The notes beneath the pieces are model-generated. The model was not told the origin of the DNA, ran no database searches, and saw only the letters and a program-made list of their open reading frames with translations. Below are positions 1 through 5,970 of a DNA stretch of 8,920 nt, one piece after another. The stretch's first letter is position 1, and each line of letters opens with the position of its first letter. The DNA comes from Bacteroidota bacterium (GTDB lineage Bacteria; Bacteroidota; Bacteroidia; Flavobacteriales_F; PHOS-HE28), in assembly GCA_023418095.1 (NCBI GenBank), contig JAEZDL010000164.1:1-8920 (forward strand). The letters run 5' to 3'. A program made the translations under genes and the position numbers.

Positions 1-513
1 GTGGAGATCGAAGATCCGGGCGATACCAAGTTCCTGGAGCGCCAGAGCGTGAGCAAGATCGAGTTCATGGAGGAGAACGATCACATCTACGATAAGATGG
101 TGGTCACCGAATCCGGCGACAGCCCGACAATGCGTGTCGGCCAGATCATCTCCATGCGGAAACTGCGTGATGAGAACAGCGGCTTGAAGCGTCGGGATGC
201 GAAGCTCGTGGAAGCCCGTCCGGCCCATCCTGCGACCGCACGTACCATGCTGCAGGGTATCACCCGCGCATCGTTGCAGACGGACAGCTTCATCTCGGCG
301 GCTTCCTTCCAGGAGACCACCAAGGTGTTGAACGAAGCTGCAGTGAACGCGAAGGAGGACAACCTCAACGGCTTGAAAGAGAACGTGATCGTTGGTCACC
401 TGATCCCTGCCGGAACCGGTTCGCGCGCCTATCAGAAGACGATCGTGGCGAACAAGGATGAATATACCCGCATGATGGCTGGCCGTCTGCAGGAGGAAGA
501 GATCGAGGAATGA
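1..513 (+). CDS. rpoC: DNA-directed RNA polymerase subunit beta', C-terminal part (5' truncated by window)
   Basis: This is the last 170 codons of the largest catalytic subunit of bacterial RNA polymerase. The GTG at position 1 is an internal Val codon, not a start; the gene begins outside the window, since beta' proteins are well over 1,000 residues. Recognisable C-terminal signatures are DPGDTKFL near residue 5, the segment LQGITRASLQTDSFISAASF at about 84-103, QETTKVLNEAAV just after it, and GLKENVIVGHLIPAGTG at about 124-140. This region forms part of the jaw and the clamp base near the secondary channel. The tail after GTGSRAYQ is acidic and ends in EEEIEE, and the stop is TGA at 511-513. 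The reading frame is intact throughout. A strong hairpin and then a DUF3467 gene follow, a gene order seen in many Bacteroidota. Confidence 0.97.
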   Translation: MEIEDPGDTKFLERQSVSKIEFMEENDHIYDKMVVTESGDSPTMRVGQIISMRKLRDENSGLKRRDAKLVEARPAHPATARTMLQGITRASLQTDSFISAASFQETTKVLNEAAVNAKEDNLNGLKENVIVGHLIPAGTGSRAYQKTIVANKDEYTRMMAGRLQEEEIEE

Positions 514-519
514 TACAAT

Positions 520-551
520 TGAAGGATCACCGGGCAACCGGTGATCCTTCA
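520..551 (+). other. Perfect stem-loop with GCAA tetraloop after rpoC
   Basis: A 14-bp perfect stem (520-533 pairs with 538-551) is closed by the GNRA-type loop GCAA at 534-537. It lies 6 nt after the rpoC stop and 15 nt before the next start codon. The 6-mer ACAATT flanks it on both sides (515-520 and 556-561). No T-run follows on either strand (downstream is ATAAAACAATT), so a classic intrinsic terminator is not supported. An mRNA-processing or stability element, or a partial attenuator separating rpoC from the DUF3467 gene, fits equally well. The structure is directly visible; the function is inferred. Confidence 0.6.
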
Positions 552-566
552 TAAAACAATTCGAAA

Positions 567-887
567 ATGGCCGACCAGAAGGACCAACCAAAGGGGAACC
601 AGATCAACATCAAGATCACCGAAGAGGTGGCCGATGGGATCTACAGCAACCTGGCGATCATCACGCACAGCAATTCGGAATTCGTCTTGGATTTCGTGCG
701 TGTGATGCCGGGTGTTCCCGAAGCGAAGGTGCGTTCGCGCATTCTTCTCACCCCGCAACATGCCAAGCGGTTGATGCGCGCACTAGCCGACAACATAAGC
801 AAGTTCGAGGCCGTACACGGCGCCGTACGCGAGACAGAGATGCCTGAGATACCCATGAATTTTGGCGGGCCTGCGGCACAAGCTTGA
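567..887 (+). CDS. DUF3467 domain-containing protein
   Basis: A small 106-residue cytosolic protein matching the DUF3467 family by its overall pattern. The N-terminus is polar (MADQKDQPKGNQ). Then comes a beta-rich core with INIKITEEVADGIYSNLAII at about 14-33 and an SNSEFVLDFVRVMPGVPEAKV block at about 35-55, followed by SRILLTPQHAKRLMRALADN at about 57-76 and a Gly/Ala-rich tail. There is no signal peptide or membrane segment. The family's function is not established. Its recurrent position directly after rpoC in Bacteroidota suggests co-expression with the transcription machinery, but that is inference from context. The ATG at 567 follows the post-rpoC hairpin. An A-rich stretch (CGAAA) precedes it and there is no evident Shine-Dalgarno sequence, which is normal for this phylum. 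A terminator follows the stop codon closely. Confidence 0.9.
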   Translation: MADQKDQPKGNQINIKITEEVADGIYSNLAIITHSNSEFVLDFVRVMPGVPEAKVRSRILLTPQHAKRLMRALADNISKFEAVHGAVRETEMPEIPMNFGGPAAQA

Positions 888-910
888 TCCAGGTTCCAAT
901 GAACGACATG

Positions 911-939
911 CGAAGGGGCGCCTTACAGGCGCCTTTTCG
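911..939 (+). terminator. Intrinsic terminator after the rpoC-DUF3467 unit
   Basis: A 12-bp stem pairs 911-922 with 928-939 around the loop TTACA (923-927). The core is six G-C pairs (GGCGCC twice), extended by two G-U pairs, two A-U pairs and two more G-C pairs. A TTTT tract forms the lower 3' arm and is followed by a T-rich GGTTCTTG. It lies 23 nt after the DUF3467 stop codon and most likely ends the rpoC-DUF3467 transcript. Confidence 0.75.
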
Positions 940-983
940 GTTCTTGAACCTAAACAATGTCCGGTGCGTGACAGGATGATCCA

Positions 984-1010
984 TTTCGCGGGCACATGCA
1001 TGCATCTTTG
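984..1010 (+). promoter_or_regulatory. Candidate Bacteroidota-type promoter for the CNNM/CorC gene
   Basis: CATCTTTG at 1003-1010 matches the Bacteroidota -7 consensus TAnnTTTG at all fixed positions except the first base. It lies 29 nt before the ATG at 1040. The -33 side holds only a weak TTTCG at 984-988 rather than TTTG. The position between a terminator and the next gene makes a promoter expected here, but the sequence match is modest. Confidence 0.35.
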
Positions 1011-1039
1011 AAGGATCGAACAGCGCCTGGCCAGCATAC

Positions 1040-2326
1040 ATGGAATTCCTGATCATCGCCGCTCTTACGTTCCTGAACGGGTTCTTCTCGCTGAGCGAGA
1101 TCGCGCTCGTTTCGGTAAAGCGCCCGAGGATCCAGTTGCTCGCCGATAAGGGGAACACCAGCGCGAAGATCATCCTGCGCCTGCTGGACGATCCGGAGAC
1201 CTTTCTAAGTTCGGTCCAGGTGGGTATCACCCTTATCGGTATCATCGCAGGTGCGTATGGAGGCGCAGCACTTACGGATGATATGGTGGTATTCCTGTCG
1301 CGGTGGCCTGCGTTGGATGAGCATGCGCATACAATTTCACTTGTATTGGTGATCGGGGCGATCACCTATTTCACGATCGTGGTAGGCGAACTGGTCCCCA
1401 AATCGATCGCGTTGAACAGCCCGGAGCGTGTGGCCTTGATCGCAGCGCCGCTTATCCGTGGCTTCAGCATCATCACCCTTCCGATCGTAAAACTCTTGAG
1501 CGGTTCCACCACCTTGGTCCTGAAACTGCTTCGGATAAAGGATAGGCCGGGCGATGAAATGAGCGAAGAGGAATTGCGCAGCATGATCCGCACGGCGAAT
1601 TTCCAAGGTGTGCTGGAGGAGGAGGAGAGCCTCGCACACCAGAACCTTTTCCGTTTCACGGACCAGGTCGCAAAAACGTTGATGACCCACCGCAGCGAAT
1701 TGGAATGGGTGGATAGTGAACTGCCGATCGAACAGATCATAGCACAGGTGAAGGAAAGCGTCCATTCCAAATTCCCGGTGGGCCGCGGTTCCATCGATGA
1801 AGCGTGGGGTATCATCACGTTGCGCGATCTGCTCGCCGGGTTCGATGATCCGCATTTCAAGCTTTCGGAGGTGGTGCGCAGACCGATCATGATCCCGCTG
1901 AACACACCGGCGTTCACCATACTCAATCGCTTCCGCCGATCGAAGCAATATGCGGCGCTGGTGATCGATGAACACGGCCAGTTGCGCGGCATGGTCACAC
2001 TGCACGATCTTACCGAAGCGATCGTGGGTGATCTGCCCGATGATGATGAGGACGACAGCCCTGACATGGTAAGACGTGCCGACGGAAGCTGGCTGCTGAA
2101 CGGACAGACCCTGATCGGTGATCTCAACCAGCGGCTGGAGCGGCAGCTGATCGAAGAACAGATCAACGCGTATACCACGGTGGCGGGTTTTGTATTGAAC
2201 AGGCTCGATCGCATGCCGGTAACAGGCGATCTGGTGAAGGAGGAAGCCTTCAGCCTGGAAGTTGTGGACATGGACAACCACCGGATCGATAAGTTGATCT
2301 TGACATTGGCAGAAGAGAATATGTGA
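1040..2326 (+). CDS. CNNM/CorC-family membrane protein with CBS domain pair (hemolysin-family annotation)
   Basis: A 428-residue inner-membrane protein of the CNNM/CorC (DUF21-CBS-CorC_HlyC) family, whose characterised members transport or regulate divalent cations such as Mg2+. The N-terminal DUF21 module covers about residues 1-165. It shows the family-like NGFFSLSEIALV (13-24), a PETFLSSVQVGITLIGIIAG stretch (52-71), and GELVPKS (116-122) at the end of a membrane helix; four hydrophobic segments are visible. The SEEELRSMI helix (175-183) leads into a CBS pair at about 205-330, with VIDEHGQLRGMVTLHDL (308-324) in the second repeat. An acidic linker DLPDDDEDDSPD (331-342) precedes the C-terminal CorC_HlyC domain (about 345-425). 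Length and domain order are typical of the family. 'Hemolysin' is a historical label only. The gene stands alone between a terminator and a convergent minus-strand unit. The transported ion cannot be read from the sequence. Confidence 0.9.
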   Translation: MEFLIIAALTFLNGFFSLSEIALVSVKRPRIQLLADKGNTSAKIILRLLDDPETFLSSVQVGITLIGIIAGAYGGAALTDDMVVFLSRWPALDEHAHTISLVLVIGAITYFTIVVGELVPKSIALNSPERVALIAAPLIRGFSIITLPIVKLLSGSTTLVLKLLRIKDRPGDEMSEEELRSMIRTANFQGVLEEEESLAHQNLFRFTDQVAKTLMTHRSELEWVDSELPIEQIIAQVKESVHSKFPVGRGSIDEAWGIITLRDLLAGFDDPHFKLSEVVRRPIMIPLNTPAFTILNRFRRSKQYAALVIDEHGQLRGMVTLHDLTEAIVGDLPDDDEDDSPDMVRRADGSWLLNGQTLIGDLNQRLERQLIEEQINAYTTVAGFVLNRLDRMPVTGDLVKEEAFSLEVVDMDNHRIDKLILTLAEENM

Positions 2327-2405
2327 ACGCTGAGATCGCGCAGGAGCCTGCACCGGGAAGTTGCACGTTGCTCCATCAACGATCGGATCAATCTCGTCAA
2401 CCCGT

Positions 2406-2502
2406 GGTCTGCGTGAGCAGCGTAGGCGGAAAGCCCGTAGGCCGTGCTTTGGCGGCCGAGGACTTGCAGCCGCAGCGGCGACCTGACAATATCCCGCCCA
2501 AA
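2406..2502 (-). repeat. Dispersed intergenic element, copy B (degenerate)
   Basis: Read on the minus strand, this stretch follows the same order of short blocks as 7482-7629 on the plus strand: TTTGGGCG at the start (2495-2502), then GTCG, then GCTGCAAGT, then GGGCTTTCCGC, ending in CACGCAGACC. Spacer lengths differ. It sits in the 199-bp gap (2327-2525) between the convergent CNNM and small-protein genes. It carries only weak hairpins (for example 5 bp, 2440-2444 with 2453-2457) and no T-tract, so it is not an obvious terminator. No gene was found in the gap: a GTG-initiated reading frame overlapping the CNNM stop has no recognisable content and runs antisense into the next gene. The match is by eye. 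Confidence 0.45.
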
Positions 2503-2525
2503 TTGAGCTCGCGTTACTACTTCTC

Positions 2526-2780
2526 CTACAACCTGATCTCCTTCATCCGATCCACCACGCTGCGATCGGCGCAAACCTCCTCCAACCGCCGATCCACGAA
2601 ACGCTCATATCCGTCGGTGGTGTAGCCATGGCGGATCATGTGCAGGTCCAGCAGCAGTTGATCGACGATCTCCCAAAGCCCCGCATCGATCCCTCGCCGA
2701 TCGGAAAGTTTCTCCAATTCACCCTTCATCTGCACGTAGCTGTCCAGCAGTTCGTGTGTGATCGGTTCATGCTCACTCAT
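2526..2780 (-). CDS. Small helical protein of unknown function, overlapping the patatin gene
   Basis: An 84-residue protein I do not recognise. It is charged and predicted mostly helical, with acidic and basic residues alternating: MSEHEPITHELLDSYVQMKG at the N-terminus, EIVDQLLLDLHMIRHGYTTDG in the middle and a C-terminal VDRRLEEVCADRSVVDRMKE segment. The single Cys lies in the last quarter. There is no signal peptide, transmembrane segment or metal-binding motif. The ATG (2778-2780) overlaps the last codons and stop of the patatin gene by 8 nt, which implies translational coupling and supports this being a real gene rather than a chance frame. Tight linkage to a secreted phospholipase could mean shared expression only. 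A small helical adaptor or regulator is possible, but nothing in the sequence identifies one. Confidence 0.7.
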   Translation of the reverse strand: MSEHEPITHELLDSYVQMKGELEKLSDRRGIDAGLWEIVDQLLLDLHMIRHGYTTDGYERFVDRRLEEVCADRSVVDRMKEIRL

Positions 2781-5055
2781 GTGCGCGCTGCGAGAAGAGT
2801 ATGTAACCGAAATTCAGGCTCCAGCCCCACGGTTCGCGCAGGCCATCGAAATAGCTCATATTGAACCATACGGGCCCTACCGGGCTCTGGTAGATGAGCG
2901 ACCCGGAACCGATGTAGTAACGTTGCACGAACGCGGGTGCGGTGAGCACCGTTTCGTTCTCGCCGCGCACAATGGGCTCATAAGGTTGGAAGACGTATCC
3001 TTCCAGCCGCAGGTCGAATTTGTTGCGTGCCACTGCAATGATCGTACGGAAGCCGCCTGCCACGTATTTGGGCGCACGGAATTCCTCTATGAAGTACGTG
3101 CTGCTCTCGGGTGTGGGATGGAATGCCGGCGCACGGATTATTGTCGCATTGTAGTTGTTGAACATCGGCATGGTGCTGTATACACCCTCGAGCATCAATC
3201 CGAAACGGATATGCCCTTTCGATAGCAGGTATTGATCGAGCGATATCTTGAGCAAACCCCAATCATGCCGCTGCCGGTAGGTATGCGGCAGTGGATCGAG
3301 GTGATCGTGCACGCGTGTACGTTCATCGCCACCGATCGCGCGCAGCTCGATGCTGAAGCGTTCTCCGGCATTCGGGTGCTGTTTCCGGTTCAAGCTGTTG
3401 CGTTCTATCCGGAGGCCGCCGGTAAGGTGCGTGAAGCTCGTCACATCGGCGGTGTCCTGGCTGGTGAATTCCAATTCCTGGTGATAACTGTCCTTCGTCT
3501 CGGCATACTTCAGGTCCATGTGGATCAACCCTTTGTTCCCCAGGCCGATCCCTGCGTTCAAACCGCCATAGACCTCGCGTATCACAACGAAAGCGGGCCT
3601 GAATTCATCGAAGAAATTCGTGAAGCTTCGGAAATGGTCCCACCGGTGCAGGGTGAAGATCGGTTCGATATGGACCGGGAGGCGTGAGGGAAGATCACTG
3701 CGCAGTTTCACCTGCACGCTGGAGTAGAATTTACCAAAGTAGGAAAGTGCTTCCGCTGATGCTGATGCATGACCGAAGAAGTTGTATCGCAACGCCGCCA
3801 TGCCCGTATTGATCGGCCGCGATGAGAACATGCCACCGAAGCGTACCTCCAGGTCCTTTTCCTGTTTCACCAGGATGTCCAGGTCGTAATTGCGCCGTTC
3901 CGGCACATATGTGGCCTTGGGATAGAGCAGCGAGATATTGCGATCGGCGTAGAGCCTGAAATAGATATCCTCCCACTGATCGAGTGTGAAGGTCTTCATG
4001 TTGGGCGAAAGGATGCTGCGTTGTATGAACTTGGTCTGGTCGCGATCCAATCCGTGCACTTCCAGGTCCCCGAAGATCATTTCGGGGAATTTTCCCTTGA
4101 ACCTGGCGCGGCGCGCCTTCATTTCCTCGCGGCTCACCCGGTGCGCCACCTGGGCGAGGATCTCGGGCATGCGGTTCATCGCTTCGGTGTATCCTTCGTG
4201 GATCGCACGCGATGGTTCCGAGAAATCGAACAGTGAAACGGTCGTTTTCGGTTCAATGATCACGCCTTCCTCGCAGATCACGCTGTAATCGGTGCGCTCC
4301 TGGATCATGGCCCGAAGCTGCCCGAGCAGATCATCCTCATGCGGTGGGGGCGCATTGAAGGCCACGTTGCTCCCCACGATGAAGTCGGGCATGAATTCGG
4401 AATACATCACATTGCTCGGAAAATTGTTGTAAAGACCGCCATCCATCATCAAACTGCCATCGATGGTGATCGGTTTGAAATAGAACGGATAGCTCATGCT
4501 CGCACGCACTGCCTGGCTGAGGTCGCCCTTGCTGAACACCACCGATCGTTGTTGCGTGATATCACTTGCGACGCAGCGGAAAGGCACCAACAGGCTGTCC
4601 ATGTTGTAGCCTGAAGCGGCGGACGGGCCGGCAAAGCCGATCATCTGCTCGAAATCGATCAGCACCGGGCTGCGCAGGTTCGTTGGCAGGGAGGTCTGCA
4701 ACGAAGTGTCCAGATCGAATTTCAAGGTCACCAGCGAAGCATCGGGATGGTCCTGTTTGAAGTAATACTGGTGTTTCTCCTCAATACCGCCAGCGGCCAT
4801 GATCATGAATTTCTCCGTGTGGAAAAGCGAATCGATCTCCCAGGGCGAAAAGCCGGATGCATAAAGGGCGCCCACAAGCGCGCCCATGCTGCTGCCGGTG
4901 ATGTAATCGATCGGCACCTCGTTCTCTTCAAGCGCCTGCAATACACCGATGTGCGCGATGCCCGCAGCGCCACCGCCGCTCAATACAAGACCAACTTTCT
5001 GCGCATGGCAGAATGTGGTGAAGAAAAGCGCTAGCAGGATCGATGGAATGCGCAT
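2773..5055 (-). CDS. Patatin-like phospholipase with C-terminal outer-membrane beta-barrel
   Basis: A 760-residue secreted lipid acyl hydrolase anchored in the outer membrane. Residues 1-18 (MRIPSILLALFFTTFCHA) form a Sec signal peptide with likely cleavage before Gln19. The preceding Cys16 lacks a proper lipobox. The patatin domain begins at once: the oxyanion-hole loop GGGAAG (27-32), nucleophile elbow GSSMG (54-58) with Ser56, and the DGG motif (205-207) with Asp205 completing the Ser/Asp dyad. A linker at about 325-390, including FGDLEVHGLDRDQTKF, resembles a POTRA-like unit. The rest is rich in alternating aromatic and polar strands, ending in WSLNFGYILF, and reads as a BamA/Omp85-like barrel as in type Vd-related patatins. 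Six residues (SQRAHE) follow the usual terminal Phe, in the region overlapping the next gene. Substrate and surface exposure are inferred. It starts 33 nt after the BtuF-like gene, with its own promoter-like box. Confidence 0.9.
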   Translation of the reverse strand: MRIPSILLALFFTTFCHAQKVGLVLSGGGAAGIAHIGVLQALEENEVPIDYITGSSMGALVGALYASGFSPWEIDSLFHTEKFMIMAAGGIEEKHQYYFKQDHPDASLVTLKFDLDTSLQTSLPTNLRSPVLIDFEQMIGFAGPSAASGYNMDSLLVPFRCVASDITQQRSVVFSKGDLSQAVRASMSYPFYFKPITIDGSLMMDGGLYNNFPSNVMYSEFMPDFIVGSNVAFNAPPPHEDDLLGQLRAMIQERTDYSVICEEGVIIEPKTTVSLFDFSEPSRAIHEGYTEAMNRMPEILAQVAHRVSREEMKARRARFKGKFPEMIFGDLEVHGLDRDQTKFIQRSILSPNMKTFTLDQWEDIYFRLYADRNISLLYPKATYVPERRNYDLDILVKQEKDLEVRFGGMFSSRPINTGMAALRYNFFGHASASAEALSYFGKFYSSVQVKLRSDLPSRLPVHIEPIFTLHRWDHFRSFTNFFDEFRPAFVVIREVYGGLNAGIGLGNKGLIHMDLKYAETKDSYHQELEFTSQDTADVTSFTHLTGGLRIERNSLNRKQHPNAGERFSIELRAIGGDERTRVHDHLDPLPHTYRQRHDWGLLKISLDQYLLSKGHIRFGLMLEGVYSTMPMFNNYNATIIRAPAFHPTPESSTYFIEEFRAPKYVAGGFRTIIAVARNKFDLRLEGYVFQPYEPIVRGENETVLTAPAFVQRYYIGSGSLIYQSPVGPVWFNMSYFDGLREPWGWSLNFGYILFSQRAHE

Positions 5056-5069
5056 GAACGGTGGTCTGG

Positions 5070-5097
5070 CAAATGTAGCCAGCCACGTTTAGAGCAA
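5070..5097 (-). promoter_or_regulatory. Candidate Bacteroidota-type promoter for the patatin gene
   Basis: On the minus strand TACATTTG (5077 to 5070) is a full match to the -7 consensus TAnnTTTG. TTG (5097 to 5095) lies 17 nt upstream, a reasonable -33 element. The box ends 14 nt before the patatin ATG, implying a leader of only about 10 nt. The -33 part overlaps the last codons of the BtuF-like gene. Patatin could therefore be transcribed both from here and by read-through. Confidence 0.55.
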
Positions 5098-5898
5098 CCC
5101 CGCCACTTTCGATCGAAGTTCCTTGAAATAGGCCGGCGCCTTCAACAGCCGGCTGCCATACCAACTGAACATTTCGCCATCCACCAGAACAGCCGGTGTG
5201 CCAGCATGCATCTCCTCGAATTCCTTCAGATGATCTTCCTTGAAAGGATATGGTTCGCTGGAAAGGAACAGCAGGTCGGTGAACTGGTCGAGTGCATCCT
5301 GGGGCGCGATCTCCTTGTATCGTTCTTCAATACCAATGAAGGAATTGATGAATCCGGCACGGGACAGCATATCTGAGATGAAAGTGTCGCCGCCGGCCAC
5401 CATTAAAGGATCGCGCCAGATGAAATAGGCTACGGAAGGCGGAAGTCGCTCGATCCTTTCGATCTCCTTGAGACCTTCAAGGAACCGATGCAATATTTCT
5501 TTGATCATTCCGATCGCTGCATCATATGTACCCGTTATACGGCCGACCTCCTGGATCATATGGCAGGCTGAATGAAGGTTCTTCACATCGCTCATCCACA
5601 CCGGGAATTCCTTCTCCAATTCCTCGATCTGCTCCCTTTCATTCTCCTCCTTATTGCCGATGATCAGATCGGGTCGCAGTTCACGGATCTTATCGAGATC
5701 AAGTTTCTTGGTACCGCCGACACGCGTCTTCGATCGGAACCATTCCTCCGGATGGATGCAGAATTTGGTAATGCCGATCACGCGGTCGCCGAGGCCGAGG
5801 TCGTGGAGCAGTTCGGTCTGGGATGGGACCAGCGAGATGATCCGTTGCGGGAGATCAGGTATTTGCACATGGCGGTGCATTTGGTCGGTGACGGTCAT
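5089..5898 (-). CDS. BtuF-like helical-backbone substrate-binding protein without a signal peptide
   Basis: A 269-residue protein of the class III periplasmic-binding (BtuF/FecB-like, PF01497) fold, whose classical members deliver cobalamin, heme or iron-siderophores to ABC importers. The family signature RIISLVPSQTELLHDLGLGD runs from residue 19 to 38, followed by RVIGITKFCIHP. PDLIIGNKEEN lies near residue 75-85, and the second lobe carries VAYFIWRDPLMVAGGDTF and SDMLSRAGFIN. The start gives MTVTDQMHRHV with no hydrophobic leader or lipobox, and an in-frame TGA lies 12 nt upstream (5908-5910), so a longer secreted form is excluded in this sequence. Either the protein works in the cytoplasm, or its export differs. 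No permease or ATPase gene is nearby. Internal Met7 is an alternative start. Neighbours are cystathionine beta-synthase 72 nt upstream and patatin 33 nt downstream. Ligand unknown; cobalamin is a guess from the family. Confidence 0.85.
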   Translation of the reverse strand: MTVTDQMHRHVQIPDLPQRIISLVPSQTELLHDLGLGDRVIGITKFCIHPEEWFRSKTRVGGTKKLDLDKIRELRPDLIIGNKEENEREQIEELEKEFPVWMSDVKNLHSACHMIQEVGRITGTYDAAIGMIKEILHRFLEGLKEIERIERLPPSVAYFIWRDPLMVAGGDTFISDMLSRAGFINSFIGIEERYKEIAPQDALDQFTDLLFLSSEPYPFKEDHLKEFEEMHAGTPAVLVDGEMFSWYGSRLLKAPAYFKELRSKVAGLL

Positions 5899-5909
5899 TC
5901 GGGCGGATC

Positions 5910-5951
5910 AGATGATCAGAAAATTAGATGATCAGAAAATTAGATGATCAG
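5910..5951. repeat. 16-bp tandem repeat, about 2.6 copies
   Basis: The unit AGATGATCAGAAAATT occurs at 5910-5925 and again, identically, at 5926-5941, followed by a partial copy AGATGATCAG at 5942-5951. GATCAG also precedes the first unit. It fills most of the 72-nt gap between the cystathionine beta-synthase stop and the BtuF-like start. On the minus strand each full unit contributes TAATTTTC (5926 to 5919 and 5942 to 5935), which fits the -7 consensus TAnnTTTG except for the last base; the nearer one ends 20 nt before the ATG. The repeat may therefore carry duplicated weak promoter boxes, or may simply be a low-complexity dispersed repeat. Confidence 0.85.
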
Positions 5952-5970
5952 ATGATCGCGTCACGACCAC

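Noticed and set aside
520..551. Classical intrinsic terminator after rpoC
   Set aside because: The stem is strong but no T-tract follows on either strand, so it was recorded as a stem-loop of uncertain function.
1366..2574. Open frame of about 400 codons on the minus strand opposite the CNNM/CorC gene
   Set aside because: It lies antisense to a clearly recognisable membrane protein, has no coherent domain pattern, and is rich in Ser/Arg as expected for a reversed complement of a GATC-rich gene.
2323..2625. GTG-started 100-codon frame overlapping the CNNM stop codon
   Set aside because: The start overlaps neatly, but the product has no recognisable content, covers the dispersed repeat, and then runs antisense into the small helical-protein gene.
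5910..5951. CRISPR-like array
   Set aside because: Units are 16 bp with no spacers between them, so this is a plain tandem repeat.
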